A stretch of DNA of 64,000 bases, from contig JAHZJB010000139.1 of the NCBI GenBank assembly GCA_022601135.1, positions 27,826 to 91,825 on the forward strand, in the 5' to 3' direction. Source of the stretch: Actinomycetes bacterium (GTDB lineage: Bacteria > Actinomycetota > Actinomycetes > Mycobacteriales > Mycobacteriaceae). Each line of letters opens with the position of its first letter. Within the stretch, counting starts at the first letter, position 1. Both the position numbers and the translations under genes were made by a program. This document shows positions 19,179 through 28,756 of the stretch, one piece after another. A model generated the notes under the pieces. The model saw only the letters and a list, made by a program, of their open reading frames with translations, did not search any database and was not told where the DNA came from.

Positions 19179-20027
19179 TCAGCAAGCCCCCGTCTGATTG
19201 GCGTTTTCCGCAGGGGGAGTTCCGTCGGCGCCCTCGGCGGCCGTCCCCAGGTACACCTCTTGAACCTTCGGGTTGGCCTGAACCTCGGCGACGGACCCCT
19301 CTGCGACAACGTGCCCGCGGGCCAGCACCGTCACCGATGTGGCGAACGCGCGCATGAAGTCCATGTCATGCTCGACGACGACGACAGTGCGCTCAGCACC
19401 GATGCGGCGCAACAGATTACCCGTCTGTTCGCGCTCTTCATGACTCATGCCGGCAACGGGCTCATCGAGCAACAGCACGTCGGAGTTCTGGACCAGCAGC
19501 ATGCCGATCTCCAGCCACTGCTTCTGCCCATGAGCGAGCACCCCGGCGGGTTCTTCGGCCAGATCTGCCAGCCCGATCGTCGCCAGGGCCTGCTCGATCA
19601 CCGGCAGCACGCCATTGCGCCGGCGGAGCAGTGTCCACGGCGACCTGCCGGCTCCGGCGGCGATGTCCAAGTTCTGCAATACCGTCAACTGCTCGAACAC
19701 GCTCGCGGTCTGGAACGTACGCCCGACTCCGCGACGGGCGATCTGGTGAACCTTCTTGCCCAGCAGGTCAACTCCGGATTTGCTGACCGAGCCGGTGGCC
19801 GGCACCAAGCCGGTTATGGCATCGATCACGGTGGTCTTACCCGCTCCGTTAGGCCCGATCAGGAACCTCAGATCACCCTGGAACAGGGTGAGGTCGACAT
19901 TGGTTACTGCCTTGAAACCGTCGAAATCGACTGACAATCCCCGTACTTCGAGGTATTCGGTACCCATACCGACGTTGCCGCCGGCTTTCGGTGCACGGTC
20001 TACTGCGCTGGCTTCGGCCTTCGTCAA
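19179..20027 (-). CDS. urtD: UrtD, urea ABC transporter ATP-binding protein
   Basis: A 282-aa ABC ATPase. Walker A is GPNGAGKTTV near 58, the signature is the HGQKQWLEIGMLL variant near 166 that distinguishes UrtD from ordinary LivG subunits, and Walker B is LLLDEPVAGM. It pairs with UrtE to power urea uptake. The start is an ATG whose first bases overlap the urtC stop by four. The first 20 residues are non-conserved. Confidence 0.93.
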   Translation of the reverse strand: MTKAEASAVDRAPKAGGNVGMGTEYLEVRGLSVDFDGFKAVTNVDLTLFQGDLRFLIGPNGAGKTTVIDAITGLVPATGSVSKSGVDLLGKKVHQIARRGVGRTFQTASVFEQLTVLQNLDIAAGAGRSPWTLLRRRNGVLPVIEQALATIGLADLAEEPAGVLAHGQKQWLEIGMLLVQNSDVLLLDEPVAGMSHEEREQTGNLLRRIGAERTVVVVEHDMDFMRAFATSVTVLARGHVVAEGSVAEVQANPKVQEVYLGTAAEGADGTPPAENANQTGAC

Positions 20028-21136
20028 GGGGTGACCCCCAGTTTCTGCGAGTCGGGATCGGAGTCAGCTTCGGGCACCCGTCCGGACTTCCCCGCGGCGG
20101 CGCGCCTGCGTTTGAGCAGGATTCCCAGCCCGGCCAAACCGGCGGGGAAGAACCCGACGACCACGATGAACAACAGGCCCTGGGCGTAAATCCACTCCGA
20201 GGGAAAGCGTTCGGAGAACAGCGTCTGTGCCCAGGCCACGCCGATGGCGCCCAACACCGGCCCGAGCAGCGTGGTGCGGCCACCGATGGCGACCCCGATG
20301 AGGAACGCTATGGATGGCAGAATTCCGACCTGTGACGGTGCGATGAAGCCGACGATCGGAGCGAACAGCGCACCGGCGATGCTCGCGAACAAGGCGGCGA
20401 CGGCGTAGGCGACCACCTTGATGTTGGCCGGGTCGTAGCCCAGGAACCGCACCCGTTCCTCGCCGTCGCGAACCGCCACCAGCAGCTCCCCGTACCGGCT
20501 CTGCATCAGCTGGCGCACCACCGCCACCACGATCAGAAGGACTGCGGCGGCGATGAAGTACAGCATCCGCCGGTTCGCCGGATCGTTGAGTGTGAAACCG
20601 AAGAACGTCCGGAACCGGTTGAGCCCGTTGCTGCCACCGAGGCTGGTCTGGCCGACAAGCAAGATCGCCAGTGCCGCGGCGAGTGCCTGAGACAGGATGG
20701 CGAAATAGGCTCCCTTAACCCGGCGCTTGAACACACCGAGTCCCAGTGCCACGGCGATCGTGGTCGGTACCAACACGATGGCCGCCATGGTGAACGCAGG
20801 AGACGCGAAAGGTTCCCAGTAACCGGGTAGCTCGCGCACACCGGCGATCTGCATGAAGTCGGGCACGTCGTTGCCGAAGATCTGGGCGTCGGCGATCTTG
20901 AGGTGCATCCCCATCAGGTAACCGCCGAGGCCGAAGAAGACGCCCTGGCCCAGAACCAGCATGCCGCCACGTCCCCATGCCAGGCCGATCCCGGCCGCGA
21001 CGATGGCGAAGCACAGAAACTTCCCGAGCAGGCTGAGTCGGAAGTCGGACAGCGCCACGGGCGCCACACCGAAAAGCAGCACCGCCGCGACACCGAAGCC
21101 GGCCCAAGTCTGCCAGCGCCCGACCAGGTCTCTCAT
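20024..21136 (-). CDS. urtC: UrtC, urea ABC transporter permease
   Basis: A 370-aa LivM-type permease with about ten membrane helices. The segment AWGRGGMLVLGQGVFFGLGGYLMGMHL near residue 55 and the later FLIGVAIGGRTTLLGPVLGA are typical of UrtC. It forms the channel with UrtB. It overlaps urtB at its start and urtD at its end by four bases each, indicating tight coupling. The cytoplasmic C-terminal tail is charged. Confidence 0.93.
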   Translation of the reverse strand: MRDLVGRWQTWAGFGVAAVLLFGVAPVALSDFRLSLLGKFLCFAIVAAGIGLAWGRGGMLVLGQGVFFGLGGYLMGMHLKIADAQIFGNDVPDFMQIAGVRELPGYWEPFASPAFTMAAIVLVPTTIAVALGLGVFKRRVKGAYFAILSQALAAALAILLVGQTSLGGSNGLNRFRTFFGFTLNDPANRRMLYFIAAAVLLIVVAVVRQLMQSRYGELLVAVRDGEERVRFLGYDPANIKVVAYAVAALFASIAGALFAPIVGFIAPSQVGILPSIAFLIGVAIGGRTTLLGPVLGAIGVAWAQTLFSERFPSEWIYAQGLLFIVVVGFFPAGLAGLGILLKRRRAAAGKSGRVPEADSDPDSQKLGVTP

Positions 21137-22017
21137 GCGAGACTCCTAGTCCGCACGGTGAATAGACCCTGTGGGCGGACCTGCAGGAAGATCACGATGA
21201 TCACGAAGACGATCACCTTCGCCAGCGATGCGGTGGTGTTGTATTCGATGAACGAGTTCAGAAAGCCCAGCGCGAACGCCGCGATTACGGTGCCTTTGAT
21301 CTGGCCCAGGCCACCCACGACAACGACCAGGAAGGCGTCGATCAGGTAGCTCTGCCCGATGGTCGGACTGGTCGAGCCGATGAGCGTCAGCGCCACGCCC
21401 GCCACAGCGGCCAGACCGGAACCGATGAAGAATGTCGTGATGTCGGTCCTGCGCGACGAGATGCCACTGGTCTCAGCGAGATCCCGATTCTGCACCACCG
21501 CCCTGATCCGGCGCCCCATCGGGCTGGCCTTGAGGGCCGCGGCCAGGACGGCGACGCACACGACAGCGAGCACCAGGATGAAGATGCGGGTTTTGGGAAC
21601 GACCGCGCCAAACATGTCGATTCCGCCCGACAGCCATTCGGGGGCAACGACGTTGACCGCGGGTGCGCCGAATATGTCCCGCGCCACCTGCTGCAGGACC
21701 AGGCCGACGCCGAAGGTCACCAGCAACGTGTCCAGCGGCCGGGTGTACATCCGCCGGATGAGCGTGACTTCCAGCAGCACGCCCATCGCGCCGCCGACGA
21801 GGAAGCCAAGGATCAGCGAAATGAACAGCGAGACGCCGGTACTCGAAACGATCTGCTGCACGACGTAGGCGGTGTAGCAGCCGACCATGATGAACTCGCC
21901 GTGCGCCATGTTGATGACGCCCATCTGTCCAAAGGTCAGCGACAGCCCCAGTGCGGCTAGCAACAGGATCGAGCCGAGGCTCAATCCTGTTGCCAGCTGA
22001 CCGATCAGAACATCCAT
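21133..22017 (-). CDS. urtB: UrtB, urea ABC transporter permease
   Basis: A 294-aa LivH-type permease with about eight membrane helices. The N-terminal GLSLTFGQMGVINMAHGEF pattern and the central MGRRIRAVVQNRDLAETSG loop, which contacts the ATPase, are family hallmarks. It partners UrtC. It lies 65 bp downstream of urtA and overlaps urtC by four bases. Confidence 0.93.
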   Translation of the reverse strand: MDVLIGQLATGLSLGSILLLAALGLSLTFGQMGVINMAHGEFIMVGCYTAYVVQQIVSSTGVSLFISLILGFLVGGAMGVLLEVTLIRRMYTRPLDTLLVTFGVGLVLQQVARDIFGAPAVNVVAPEWLSGGIDMFGAVVPKTRIFILVLAVVCVAVLAAALKASPMGRRIRAVVQNRDLAETSGISSRRTDITTFFIGSGLAAVAGVALTLIGSTSPTIGQSYLIDAFLVVVVGGLGQIKGTVIAAFALGFLNSFIEYNTTASLAKVIVFVIIVIFLQVRPQGLFTVRTRSLA

Positions 22018-22082
22018 CCGTACCGACTTCCCGTCGCTTCGCTTGCCCGGGGGGCTTACGGTCGCTCAGCCCGCCTCCGCGG

Positions 22083-23348
22083 TCAGCCGGAGAGCCCGGC
22101 GGCCCACGGGTAGGACTTCAGGAAAGGATCCGGCTCGATGGGGCCGGGGGATTCCCAGATCGTGTAGATCAGTCCGTCGGGGCGGATTTCACCGATGCGC
22201 GCGGTCTTAGTGATGTGGTGGTTCTCGCCGTCGATGGTGACCAGACCCTCCGGGGCGTCGAACGTCACTCCGCCGGCGTTGTCCTGGATCGATTTGACGT
22301 CGAACGATTGTCCCTTTTCGACGGTATTCTTCCACAGGTAGACCGAGACATAGGCGGCCTCCATCGGGTCCGAGGTCGGCTTGTCGGCACCGAATTTCTC
22401 CTTGTAGGCCTTGACGAATGCGTTGTTCACCGGGGTGTCGATGGTCTGGTAGTAGTTCCACGCCGTCAACTGGCCGTCAATGTTCTGCACACCGATGCCC
22501 CCGACCTCCTCCTCGGCGATCGACACCGACAGGACGGGCATCTCCTCCGGAGTGAGCCCGACGTTCTTGTACTCCCGGAAGAACGCCACGTTCGAGTCAC
22601 CGTTGAGGGTGTTGAACACCGCGTCGGCGTCGGCGCTGCGGACCTTGTTGACGATCGTCGAGAAATCGGTCGATCCGAGGGGCGTGTAGTCCTCGCCCTT
22701 GATTTCGATCCCGTTGGCCTCCGCGTATGCCTTGATGATGCGGTTGGCGGTCTGTGGGAAGACGTAATCGCTGCCGACCAGATACAGCGACTTGGTGCCC
22801 TGCTCCTTCAAGTAGTCCAGTGCCGGGACGATCTGCTGGTTGGTCGTCGCGCCGGTGTAATAGATGTTGGGAGAGGACTCCAGGCCTTCGTACTGCACCG
22901 GGTAGTAGAGCAGCGAGTTATTGCCCTCGAACACCGGGAGCATCGCCTTGCGGCTCGAGGACGTCCATCCGCCGAAGACAGCGGCCACGCAGTCGCTGCT
23001 GATCAGCTTCTCGGCCTTCTCGGCGAAAACCGTCGGCTCCGAAGCCCCATCTTCGGCGATGAGCTCGATCTGCTTACCCATCACCCCGCCGGCGTTGTTG
23101 ATTTGCTCGACGGCCAGGTCGATGGCGTTGCGGACGGTCACCTCCGAGATCGCCATGGTGCCCGACAGTGAGTTCAGCGCTCCGACCTTGATGGTCGGGC
23201 CAGAGGTGTCGACGCAGGACGTCGCATTTGCTGCGTCCGTTTCACTGGCCTTGCTTCCACAGCCCGCCAACAGGAGGCTGGTTACCGCTACGACACTTCC
23301 CGCGGCTACCGCGGATCGTCTGAAGGAAGAGCGTCTGGGATGTTGCAT
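22083..23348 (-). CDS. urtA: UrtA, urea ABC transporter substrate-binding lipoprotein
   Basis: A 421-aa exported lipoprotein: twin-arginine-like basic start, hydrophobic core and lipobox LAGC with Cys30 as the acylated residue. The mature region begins [17 protein letters not shown], characteristic of UrtA in the Leu/Ile/Val-binding protein superfamily. It captures urea outside the membrane for UrtBCDE, supplying nitrogen through cytoplasmic urease (not in this window). ATG start preceded by AAAGG. First gene of the urt operon, with a candidate GlnR box about 130-155 bases upstream. Confidence 0.94.
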   Translation of the reverse strand: MQHPRRSSFRRSAVAAGSVVAVTSLLLAGCGSKASETDAANATSCVDTSGPTIKVGALNSLSGTMAISEVTVRNAIDLAVEQINNAGGVMGKQIELIAEDGASEPTVFAEKAEKLISSDCVAAVFGGWTSSSRKAMLPVFEGNNSLLYYPVQYEGLESSPNIYYTGATTNQQIVPALDYLKEQGTKSLYLVGSDYVFPQTANRIIKAYAEANGIEIKGEDYTPLGSTDFSTIVNKVRSADADAVFNTLNGDSNVAFFREYKNVGLTPEEMPVLSVSIAEEEVGGIGVQNIDGQLTAWNYYQTIDTPVNNAFVKAYKEKFGADKPTSDPMEAAYVSVYLWKNTVEKGQSFDVKSIQDNAGGVTFDAPEGLVTIDGENHHITKTARIGEIRPDGLIYTIWESPGPIEPDPFLKSYPWAAGLSG

Positions 23349-23479
23349 GACCGGCCTTTCTGGGTATCAACGGCGCTCATTCCCTGATGAGGCGTTGAGT
23401 CTGAGTAACTTCAGGACGCATCGGAACGCAGAAGCGCGACACTGCGGTGGGTGTCGAATCGGGACGTTAGAACGCCCAT

Positions 23480-23505
23480 GTTTCTACGAAGTGTCTCAAT
23501 GTCAC
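23480..23505 (-). promoter_or_regulatory. Candidate GlnR-binding box upstream of urtA
   Basis: Read on the minus strand, the 267-bp region before urtA contains GTGAC (23505-23501), GACAC (23495-23491) and GAAAC (23484-23480), with six bases between the last two. This approximates the actinobacterial GlnR half-site pair GTNAC-n6-GAAAC with one mismatch. GlnR activates urea transport genes under nitrogen limitation in M. smegmatis, so the location fits. Confidence 0.45.
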
Positions 23506-23615
23506 GAATAAATTAACCGCCCACGACCCGGGAGAAGGGTTTGCCGATATGGACGCCAGCCGTCCAGAACCCACCCGCGTGTAACGATCCGACAGCGCCC
23601 GGCGATGTGACCGAT

Positions 23616-24035
23616 ATGCGAACAGCTACAGCCAAGATAGGGGCGGCCCTGATGGCGGCGGCCGCAACGGTTGCGGTCACCCAGGCCCCGGCGAGCGCCC
23701 AGCCGGCCGAGCACCAGGTCAGGTACACCCTGACGTCGGGCGGCGCCTATGAGTTCGACCTGTTCTATCTCACGGCGCAACCGCCGAGCATGGAGGCTTT
23801 CAATGCCGACGCCTACGCCTTCGCCACGCGGGAGAAGGTGAACCTGGCGCCGGGCGCGCCCTGGGTGTTCGAAACCACGCTCGAGGACCCCCAGTGGGCG
23901 ATTCTGACCGTGAGCAGCACTACTCGCGGTGGGCAGGCAGCGCCCAATGCCCATTGCGAGATCGCGGTCGACGGCGAGGTGGTCGTGCAACACGACGATC
24001 CCTACAACGTCCGGTGCCAGCTGTCACAGTGGTGA
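23616..24035 (+). CDS. Small exported protein with MmpS-like C-terminal region
   Basis: A 139-aa protein with a clear signal peptide: MRTATAKIG, a hydrophobic alanine-rich core, and a probable cleavage after APASA near residue 29. The mature part is beta-rich; the ending HCEIAVDGEVVVQ followed by a second cysteine before the C-terminus resembles the extracytoplasmic domain of MmpS proteins, though the membrane anchor is replaced by a cleavable signal. I chose the ATG at 23616 because it begins the signal peptide. Transcribed alone between divergent urtA and a convergent peptidase gene. The MmpS link is tentative. Confidence 0.65.
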   Translation: MRTATAKIGAALMAAAATVAVTQAPASAQPAEHQVRYTLTSGGAYEFDLFYLTAQPPSMEAFNADAYAFATREKVNLAPGAPWVFETTLEDPQWAILTVSSTTRGGQAAPNAHCEIAVDGEVVVQHDDPYNVRCQLSQW

Positions 24036-24047
24036 TCCACCGCAGGA

Positions 24048-25691
24048 TCAGCGCGGTCCGTCGGTCGCCATCGCCGAGCGCAGTACGTCCAGCGGTAGTC
24101 CTCCCAGATCCAGTGCCCGGCGATGGAACTCCATGGCGGCGACGCCCCGCGACTGCGTCTGGTCGCGCAACTGCTGCCAGATTCGCTGTCCGATCGCATA
24201 CGACGGTGCCTGGCCGGGCCAACCGAGATAGCGGTCCAGTTCGAAACGAAGGTTCTCTTCTGCCATCGCGCTGTGGGACTGCAGGAAACGCCACGCTCGG
24301 CCGGCGTCCCAGATTCCGCCGTCAGGCGCGGCCAACCCGCAGTGAACTCCGATGTCGATGACTACGCGCGCGGCCCGGAAACGTTGGGCATCAAGCATTC
24401 CCATCTTGTTGCCAGCGTCGTCGAGCCACCCCAGCTCGGCCATCAAACGCTCGGCATACAGTGCCCATCCCTCGCCGTGCCCGGACACCCAGCAGCCAAG
24501 CCTGCGCCAGCGGTTGAGTTGATCGGCCAGCATCACGGCCCGCCCGATCTGCAAGTGATGTCCGGGAACCCCTTCGTGGAAGACCGTTGTCGTTTCCTGC
24601 CAGGTGTGGAACGTGTCGACGCCGCGGGGGACCGACCACCACATCCGCCCCGGGCGGGACAGGTCCTCTGACGGTCCGGTGTAGTAGATACCGCCGGTGT
24701 GGGTCGGGGCGATCCGGCACTCCAGGGTCCGCAGTGGTTCGGCGATGTCGAAATGGTGGCCGGCCAGCGAATCCACCGCGTGGTCAGACAGATTCTGCAT
24801 CCACTGCTGAAGTGCGTCGGTGCCGTGCAGGATGTACCGTGGCTCGCTGTCCAGCCGTCCCAGCGCCTCCGCGGCTGAAGCGCCGGGATAGAGCCGATCG
24901 GCTATCGAGTCTTGTTCGGCCACGATGTCGGCCAGTTGGCCGAGGCCCCACTGGTAGGCCTCGTCCAGGTCGATCACCGCGCCCAGGAAGGCTCGCGACA
25001 AGATCTCGTAGGCCTCGCGACCGCACGCGTCCTCGGCGCGCGCCCGGGGGCCAAGATCCTCCCGCAGTACCGTGGCCAGCCAGGCGTAGGCATTCGCTGC
25101 TTCCTCGGCGTGCCTATTCAACTGGACGGCCAGCGCCGGGTATCCGGGAGCGGCGTCGGCGGCCATCGCGATGAACAGACGCTGAATCTGGCCGGATTGT
25201 TCGATCGCCCGTCGCAGCTGGCGGGCAGCGGGTGGGCGTCCCGCCGAAACCGCCGCGCGCAACCCGTCGGCGAATCCCGCGATCCGCTGCGGGATTTGCG
25301 CGAGCCGGCGATCGATCACCGCCCAGTCGTCTGCGGTGTCGGTGGCCATCAAGTCGAAGACATTGCGCATGGTCTGCAACGGTGAGGCGATCACGTTCAG
25401 TTCGCCGAGATCCAATCGTGCGGCGTGCATGTCGAGCAGGACCCCCAGTCGCTCGCGCAGCGCCGCGACAGTGACGACATCGACGTCATCGACTGGATCG
25501 GTACCGTCGAGTTCCCGCAGGGTCGCCCGGGCCGCCTCGGCGCGTGCGACCACCCCGTCGGGCGAGTAGTCGGTGATCTGGTCATCGAAGCCGGTGATTC
25601 CCGATTTCGTTGCCGCGCAGGGATCGAGGGCTGCAGAAGTCTCCAGGAAGCGATTGGCCACGGCGTCGACCGCCGTGGCGGCCCTAGCCAA
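24048..25691 (-). CDS. DUF885-family putative metallopeptidase
   Basis: A 547-aa protein of the DUF885 family. The motif HEGVPGHHLQ near residue 382 is the presumed zinc-binding helix, and the N-terminal half is helical with many acidic residues. Family members are proposed to be M3/M32-like carboxypeptidases or aminopeptidases; the substrate is unknown. The given start is a TTG that overlaps the stop of the upstream metallopeptidase by eight bases; a GTG ten codons later (25661) is an alternative, and neither has a clear Shine-Dalgarno. No signal peptide, so cytoplasmic. Confidence 0.82.
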   Translation of the reverse strand: MARAATAVDAVANRFLETSAALDPCAATKSGITGFDDQITDYSPDGVVARAEAARATLRELDGTDPVDDVDVVTVAALRERLGVLLDMHAARLDLGELNVIASPLQTMRNVFDLMATDTADDWAVIDRRLAQIPQRIAGFADGLRAAVSAGRPPAARQLRRAIEQSGQIQRLFIAMAADAAPGYPALAVQLNRHAEEAANAYAWLATVLREDLGPRARAEDACGREAYEILSRAFLGAVIDLDEAYQWGLGQLADIVAEQDSIADRLYPGASAAEALGRLDSEPRYILHGTDALQQWMQNLSDHAVDSLAGHHFDIAEPLRTLECRIAPTHTGGIYYTGPSEDLSRPGRMWWSVPRGVDTFHTWQETTTVFHEGVPGHHLQIGRAVMLADQLNRWRRLGCWVSGHGEGWALYAERLMAELGWLDDAGNKMGMLDAQRFRAARVVIDIGVHCGLAAPDGGIWDAGRAWRFLQSHSAMAEENLRFELDRYLGWPGQAPSYAIGQRIWQQLRDQTQSRGVAAMEFHRRALDLGGLPLDVLRSAMATDGPR

Positions 25692-26577
25692 GATTGTTGG
25701 TCGCGAAGGTGTCGCACTTGGCGGGGTCGCCGGTCTGGTACCCGACGGTGAACCACTTCTGCCGCTGCTCGGACGAGCCGTGGGTCCAGGACTCCGGGCT
25801 TACCCGGCCCGTGGCTGCCTCCTGGATGCGGTCGTCGCCGACGGCTGAAGCCGCCGAGAGGGCGTCGGCGATGTCCCTGTCGCTCAGCGGCTCAAGAAAC
25901 GGCACACCGGTGCTCCCCTGTTTGGTTATGGCCGCATAGTGTGCCCATACGCCGGCATAGCAGTCCGCCTGCAACTCGGTGCGAACTCCGCCTCCGGTGG
26001 CACCCTGGGGATCCTGCCGGGCCCGGCCCAGCACGCCCTTCAGGTTCTGCACGTGGTGGCCGAACTCGTGGGCGACAACGTACTCCTGTGCGAGCGGCCC
26101 GCCGCTGGAACCGAACTGGGTGACGAGCACGTCGAAGAAGTCGGTGTCGAAATAGGCCGTCTGGTCGACCGGGCAGTAGAAGGGTCCGACATCGCTGGTC
26201 GCCGGCCCGCAACCGGTGTCGACCTGCCCACTGAACAACCGGATCTGAGGCCGGGTGTATTCGTTGGGCATCAGCTGTTCCCAAACCCCGTCGAGGGAGT
26301 TGCCCGTCGCCACGACGCGGCACTGCACAATGTTGTTGGCGTCCTCGCCGGTCTGGCATTGGCTCAGATCGAAGGCCGGGGCCTCGACATTCTGGGTGTT
26401 CATCTGGGCCTGTTGGGGCACGACCGTGCTGGGATCGACACCCAGAAATAGCGCGACCACGACGATCAGCAGCCCGCCCAGGCCGCCGCCGACGGCGATA
26501 CGGCGGCCGGGACCTCGGCCTCCGCCGCTGGTCGACGAGGTGCTTGTGTCGATTCTCATGCCCTCGTTGAAGGTCAT
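25684..26577 (-). CDS. Neutral zinc metallopeptidase, YpfJ/Rv2575 family
   Basis: A 297-aa membrane-anchored protein. A Gly/Ser-rich cytoplasmic start leads into one membrane helix (about 28-46), then an extracytoplasmic domain with the zinc motif HEFGHH near 170 and [10 protein letters not shown] near 205, which supplies the third ligand region, as in the putative neutral zinc metallopeptidase (YpfJ) family. Two cysteine pairs could form disulfides. ATG start with GAGGTGG upstream. Divergent from aspS across a 172-bp gap that must hold both promoters; overlaps the DUF885 gene downstream. Confidence 0.88.
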   Translation of the reverse strand: MTFNEGMRIDTSTSSTSGGGRGPGRRIAVGGGLGGLLIVVVALFLGVDPSTVVPQQAQMNTQNVEAPAFDLSQCQTGEDANNIVQCRVVATGNSLDGVWEQLMPNEYTRPQIRLFSGQVDTGCGPATSDVGPFYCPVDQTAYFDTDFFDVLVTQFGSSGGPLAQEYVVAHEFGHHVQNLKGVLGRARQDPQGATGGGVRTELQADCYAGVWAHYAAITKQGSTGVPFLEPLSDRDIADALSAASAVGDDRIQEAATGRVSPESWTHGSSEQRQKWFTVGYQTGDPAKCDTFATNNLG

Positions 26578-26749
26578 CGCGCCACCTCATCAACTCTTGC
26601 CGGGAAACCTGGTGCCCGGACCGTTCCAGCTTCGCACAATATGTTTTACCTCGTGGCAGTCGTTGCCGGACGCGGCACCGGGCGTCCTGCCGGGCTTCGC
26701 CCCTTACACTGAGCAATCGTTTGGGAACGTTGACCCCGAGGAGTGCTTC

Positions 26750-28537
26750 GTGCTGCGCACCCGCACCGCCGGTTCGTTGCGCGCCGCTGATGCCGGTCAG
26801 ACTGTGACTCTGGCCGGCTGGGTGGCGCGCCGCCGCGACCACGGCGGCGTCATTTTCATCGACCTGCGCGACACGTCTGGCGTGGCGCAGGTGGTGTTCC
26901 GGGAGGGCTTGGACGAGGGACAAGTGCTGTCCCAGGCGCACCGGTTGCGATCGGAGTTCTGCGTCGCAGTCACCGGAGTCGTCGAGATCCGCCCTGAAGG
27001 CAATGCCAACGCCGAGATCGCGACCGGCGATGTCGAGGTGAACGCGACCTCCCTGACGGTTCTCGGGGAGAGCGCCCCACTGCCGTTCCAGCTCGATGAG
27101 ACCGCCGGGGAGGAAGCGCGGCTGAAGTTCCGCTATTTGGATCTGCGCCGAGACGGCCCCGGCAAGGCGATTCGGTTGCGGTCCAAAGTGAATGCCGCTG
27201 CCCGTGCGGTGCTTGACGCGCATGACTTCGTCGAGATCGAGACACCGACGCTGACTCGTTCGACGCCGGAAGGGGCCCGCGATTTCCTGGTGCCCGCGCG
27301 GCTGCAGCCGGGCTCCTTCTATGCGCTGCCGCAGAGTCCGCAGCTGTTCAAACAGTTGCTGATGGTGGCCGGGATGGAGCGTTATTACTAGATCGCCCGG
27401 TGTTATCGAGACGAGGATTTTCGCGCTGACCGGCAGCCGGAGTTCACCCAGTTGGACCTGGAAATGAGCTTCGTCGACGCCGACGACGTCATCGCGGTGT
27501 CGGAGCAGATCCTCAAGGCCTTGTGGGGGCTGATCGGGCATGAGTTGGTGCTGCCCCTGCCGCGAATCAGCTATGCCGAGGCGATGCGCCGGTTCGGCTC
27601 CGACAAGCCCGACCTGCGCTTCGGACTGGAACTCATCGAGTGTGCCGATTACTTCGCCGAAACCCCGTTCCGGGTGTTCCAGGCAGCCTATGTCGGCGCT
27701 GTAGTAATGCCCGGCGGAGCGTCGCAACCGCGCCGTACGCTGGATGGCTGGCAGGACTTCGCCAAGCAGCGCGGCCACAAGGGGCTGGCCTATGTGCTGG
27801 TCGGCGACGACGGTGAACTGGGCGGTCCGGTCGCAAAGAATCTCTCCGACGCCGAGCGAGATGGTCTCGTAGACCACGTCGGCGCCCAGCCAGGCGATTG
27901 CGTGTTCTTCGCTGCCGGATCCGCGAAGTCGGCTCGTGCGCTACTGGGGGCCACCCGCATCGAAATCGCCAAGCGTCTCGATCTGATCGACCCCGCCGAC
28001 TGGGCCTTCACGTGGGTGGTGGACTGGCCGCTGTTCGAGGCTGCCGACGAGGCGACCGCTGCCGGGGAGGTGGCGGTGGGTTCCGGGGCATGGACCGCGG
28101 CCCACCACGCGTTCACCGCACCGAAGGCTGAGTCGGTGGCCACGTTCGACACCGATCCGGGGGTCGCGCTGGCTGACGCCTACGACATCGTCTGCAACGG
28201 CAATGAGATCGGTGGCGGTTCTTTGCGCATCCACCGCCGCGACATTCAGGAGCGGGTGTTCGCGATGATGGGGATCGACCCGGAAGAGGCCCAGGACAAG
28301 TTCGGCTTCCTGCTGGAGGCCTTCACTTTTGGCGCACCTCCCCACGGCGGCATCGCCTTCGGCTGGGATCGCATCTCGGCACTTCTGGCCGGCGTGGATT
28401 CCATCCGCGAGGTGATCGCGTTCCCGAAGACCGGCGGCGGGGTGGACCCGCTGACCGACGCGCCGGCACCGATCACACCGCAGCAACGTAAGGAATCGGG
28501 AATAGACGCCAAACCGGAGAAGCCGGCCAGGGCATGA
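26750..28537 (+). pseudogene. aspS: Aspartyl-tRNA synthetase with an internal amber stop
   Basis: Conceptually a 595-codon AspRS, matching M. tuberculosis AspS (596 aa, Rv2572c) from the GTG at 26750 (GAGGAG at 26738-26743) to the TGA at 28535. The N-terminal anticodon-binding OB fold (about 1-110) is intact, and so are the class II core after the lesion, with [19 protein letters not shown] (motif 2) and FGWDR (motif 3), and the bacterial insertion domain. Codon 214, expected CAG (Gln) in [14 protein letters not shown], is TAG at 27389-27391 in the same frame. Without readthrough the product is 213 aa and lacks motifs 2 and 3. Because AspRS is essential, a sequencing error is as likely as a real mutation. 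Confidence 0.9.
27389..27391 (+). other. In-frame TAG replacing an expected CAG (Gln) in aspS
   Basis: Codons read CGT TAT TAC TAG ATC GCC CGG TGT. Reading continues in the same frame with conserved AspRS sequence on both sides and no indel, so a single C-to-T transition explains it. TAG is the genuine stop of many genes here (secD, secF, hisS, pepQ, nusB, alaS, rarA), arguing against codon reassignment. Confidence 0.95.
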
Positions 28538-28604
28538 AAGATTCAGGGCGCTAGAAGATTTGGACGTGGGAGCCGCTACGACATTTCCGGCCGGAGCCTG
28601 AGGC

Positions 28605-28666
28605 GCCGAACCGGGATCGTCGGCTGCCCAGCACCGCCAAACCACCACCGGGAATCCCGGTTCGGC
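28605..28666. terminator. 13-bp perfect inverted repeat after aspS
   Basis: GCCGAACCGGGAT (28605-28617) is exactly complementary to ATCCCGGTTCGGC (28654-28666) across a 36-base spacer, in the 219-bp gap 28538-28756 between aspS and the DUF2126 gene. The gap holds no recognisable gene. The long stem could end aspS transcription. Confidence 0.5.
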
Positions 28667-28676
28667 AGGTCGCGAG

Positions 28677-28694
28677 GTGTCCTTCCAAGGACAC
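28677..28694. promoter_or_regulatory. 8-bp-arm palindrome upstream of the transglutaminase module
   Basis: GTGTCCTT (28677-28684) and AAGGACAC (28687-28694) flank two central bases. The compact, near-perfect dyad 62 bases before the DUF2126 start is typical of a dimeric regulator's operator, but no regulator is recognised; a short hairpin is an alternative. Confidence 0.35.
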
Positions 28695-28710
28695 GCTTGC
28701 ATCACAGAAT

Positions 28711-28727
28711 CGATGCGATCCGCATCG
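28711..28727. promoter_or_regulatory. Second short dyad upstream of the transglutaminase module
   Basis: CGATGCG (28711-28717) and CGCATCG (28721-28727) flank three bases. It is 29 bases before the ATG at 28757 and could be an operator or a leader hairpin near the translation start. Confidence 0.3.
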
Positions 28728-28756
28728 TCGACTCGGGTGTGATGGGATTTGAGCCT

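Noticed and set aside
25892..27877. A 661-codon minus-strand frame across the metallopeptidase and aspS
   Set aside because: It runs through two real genes in different frames and has no domain. It is not an explanation for the aspS stop.
27452..28537. The second half of aspS as an independent gene starting at TTG 27452
   Set aside because: No ribosome site, and the segment begins in the middle of the catalytic core immediately after motif 2; the sequence from 27392 on is already conserved AspRS.
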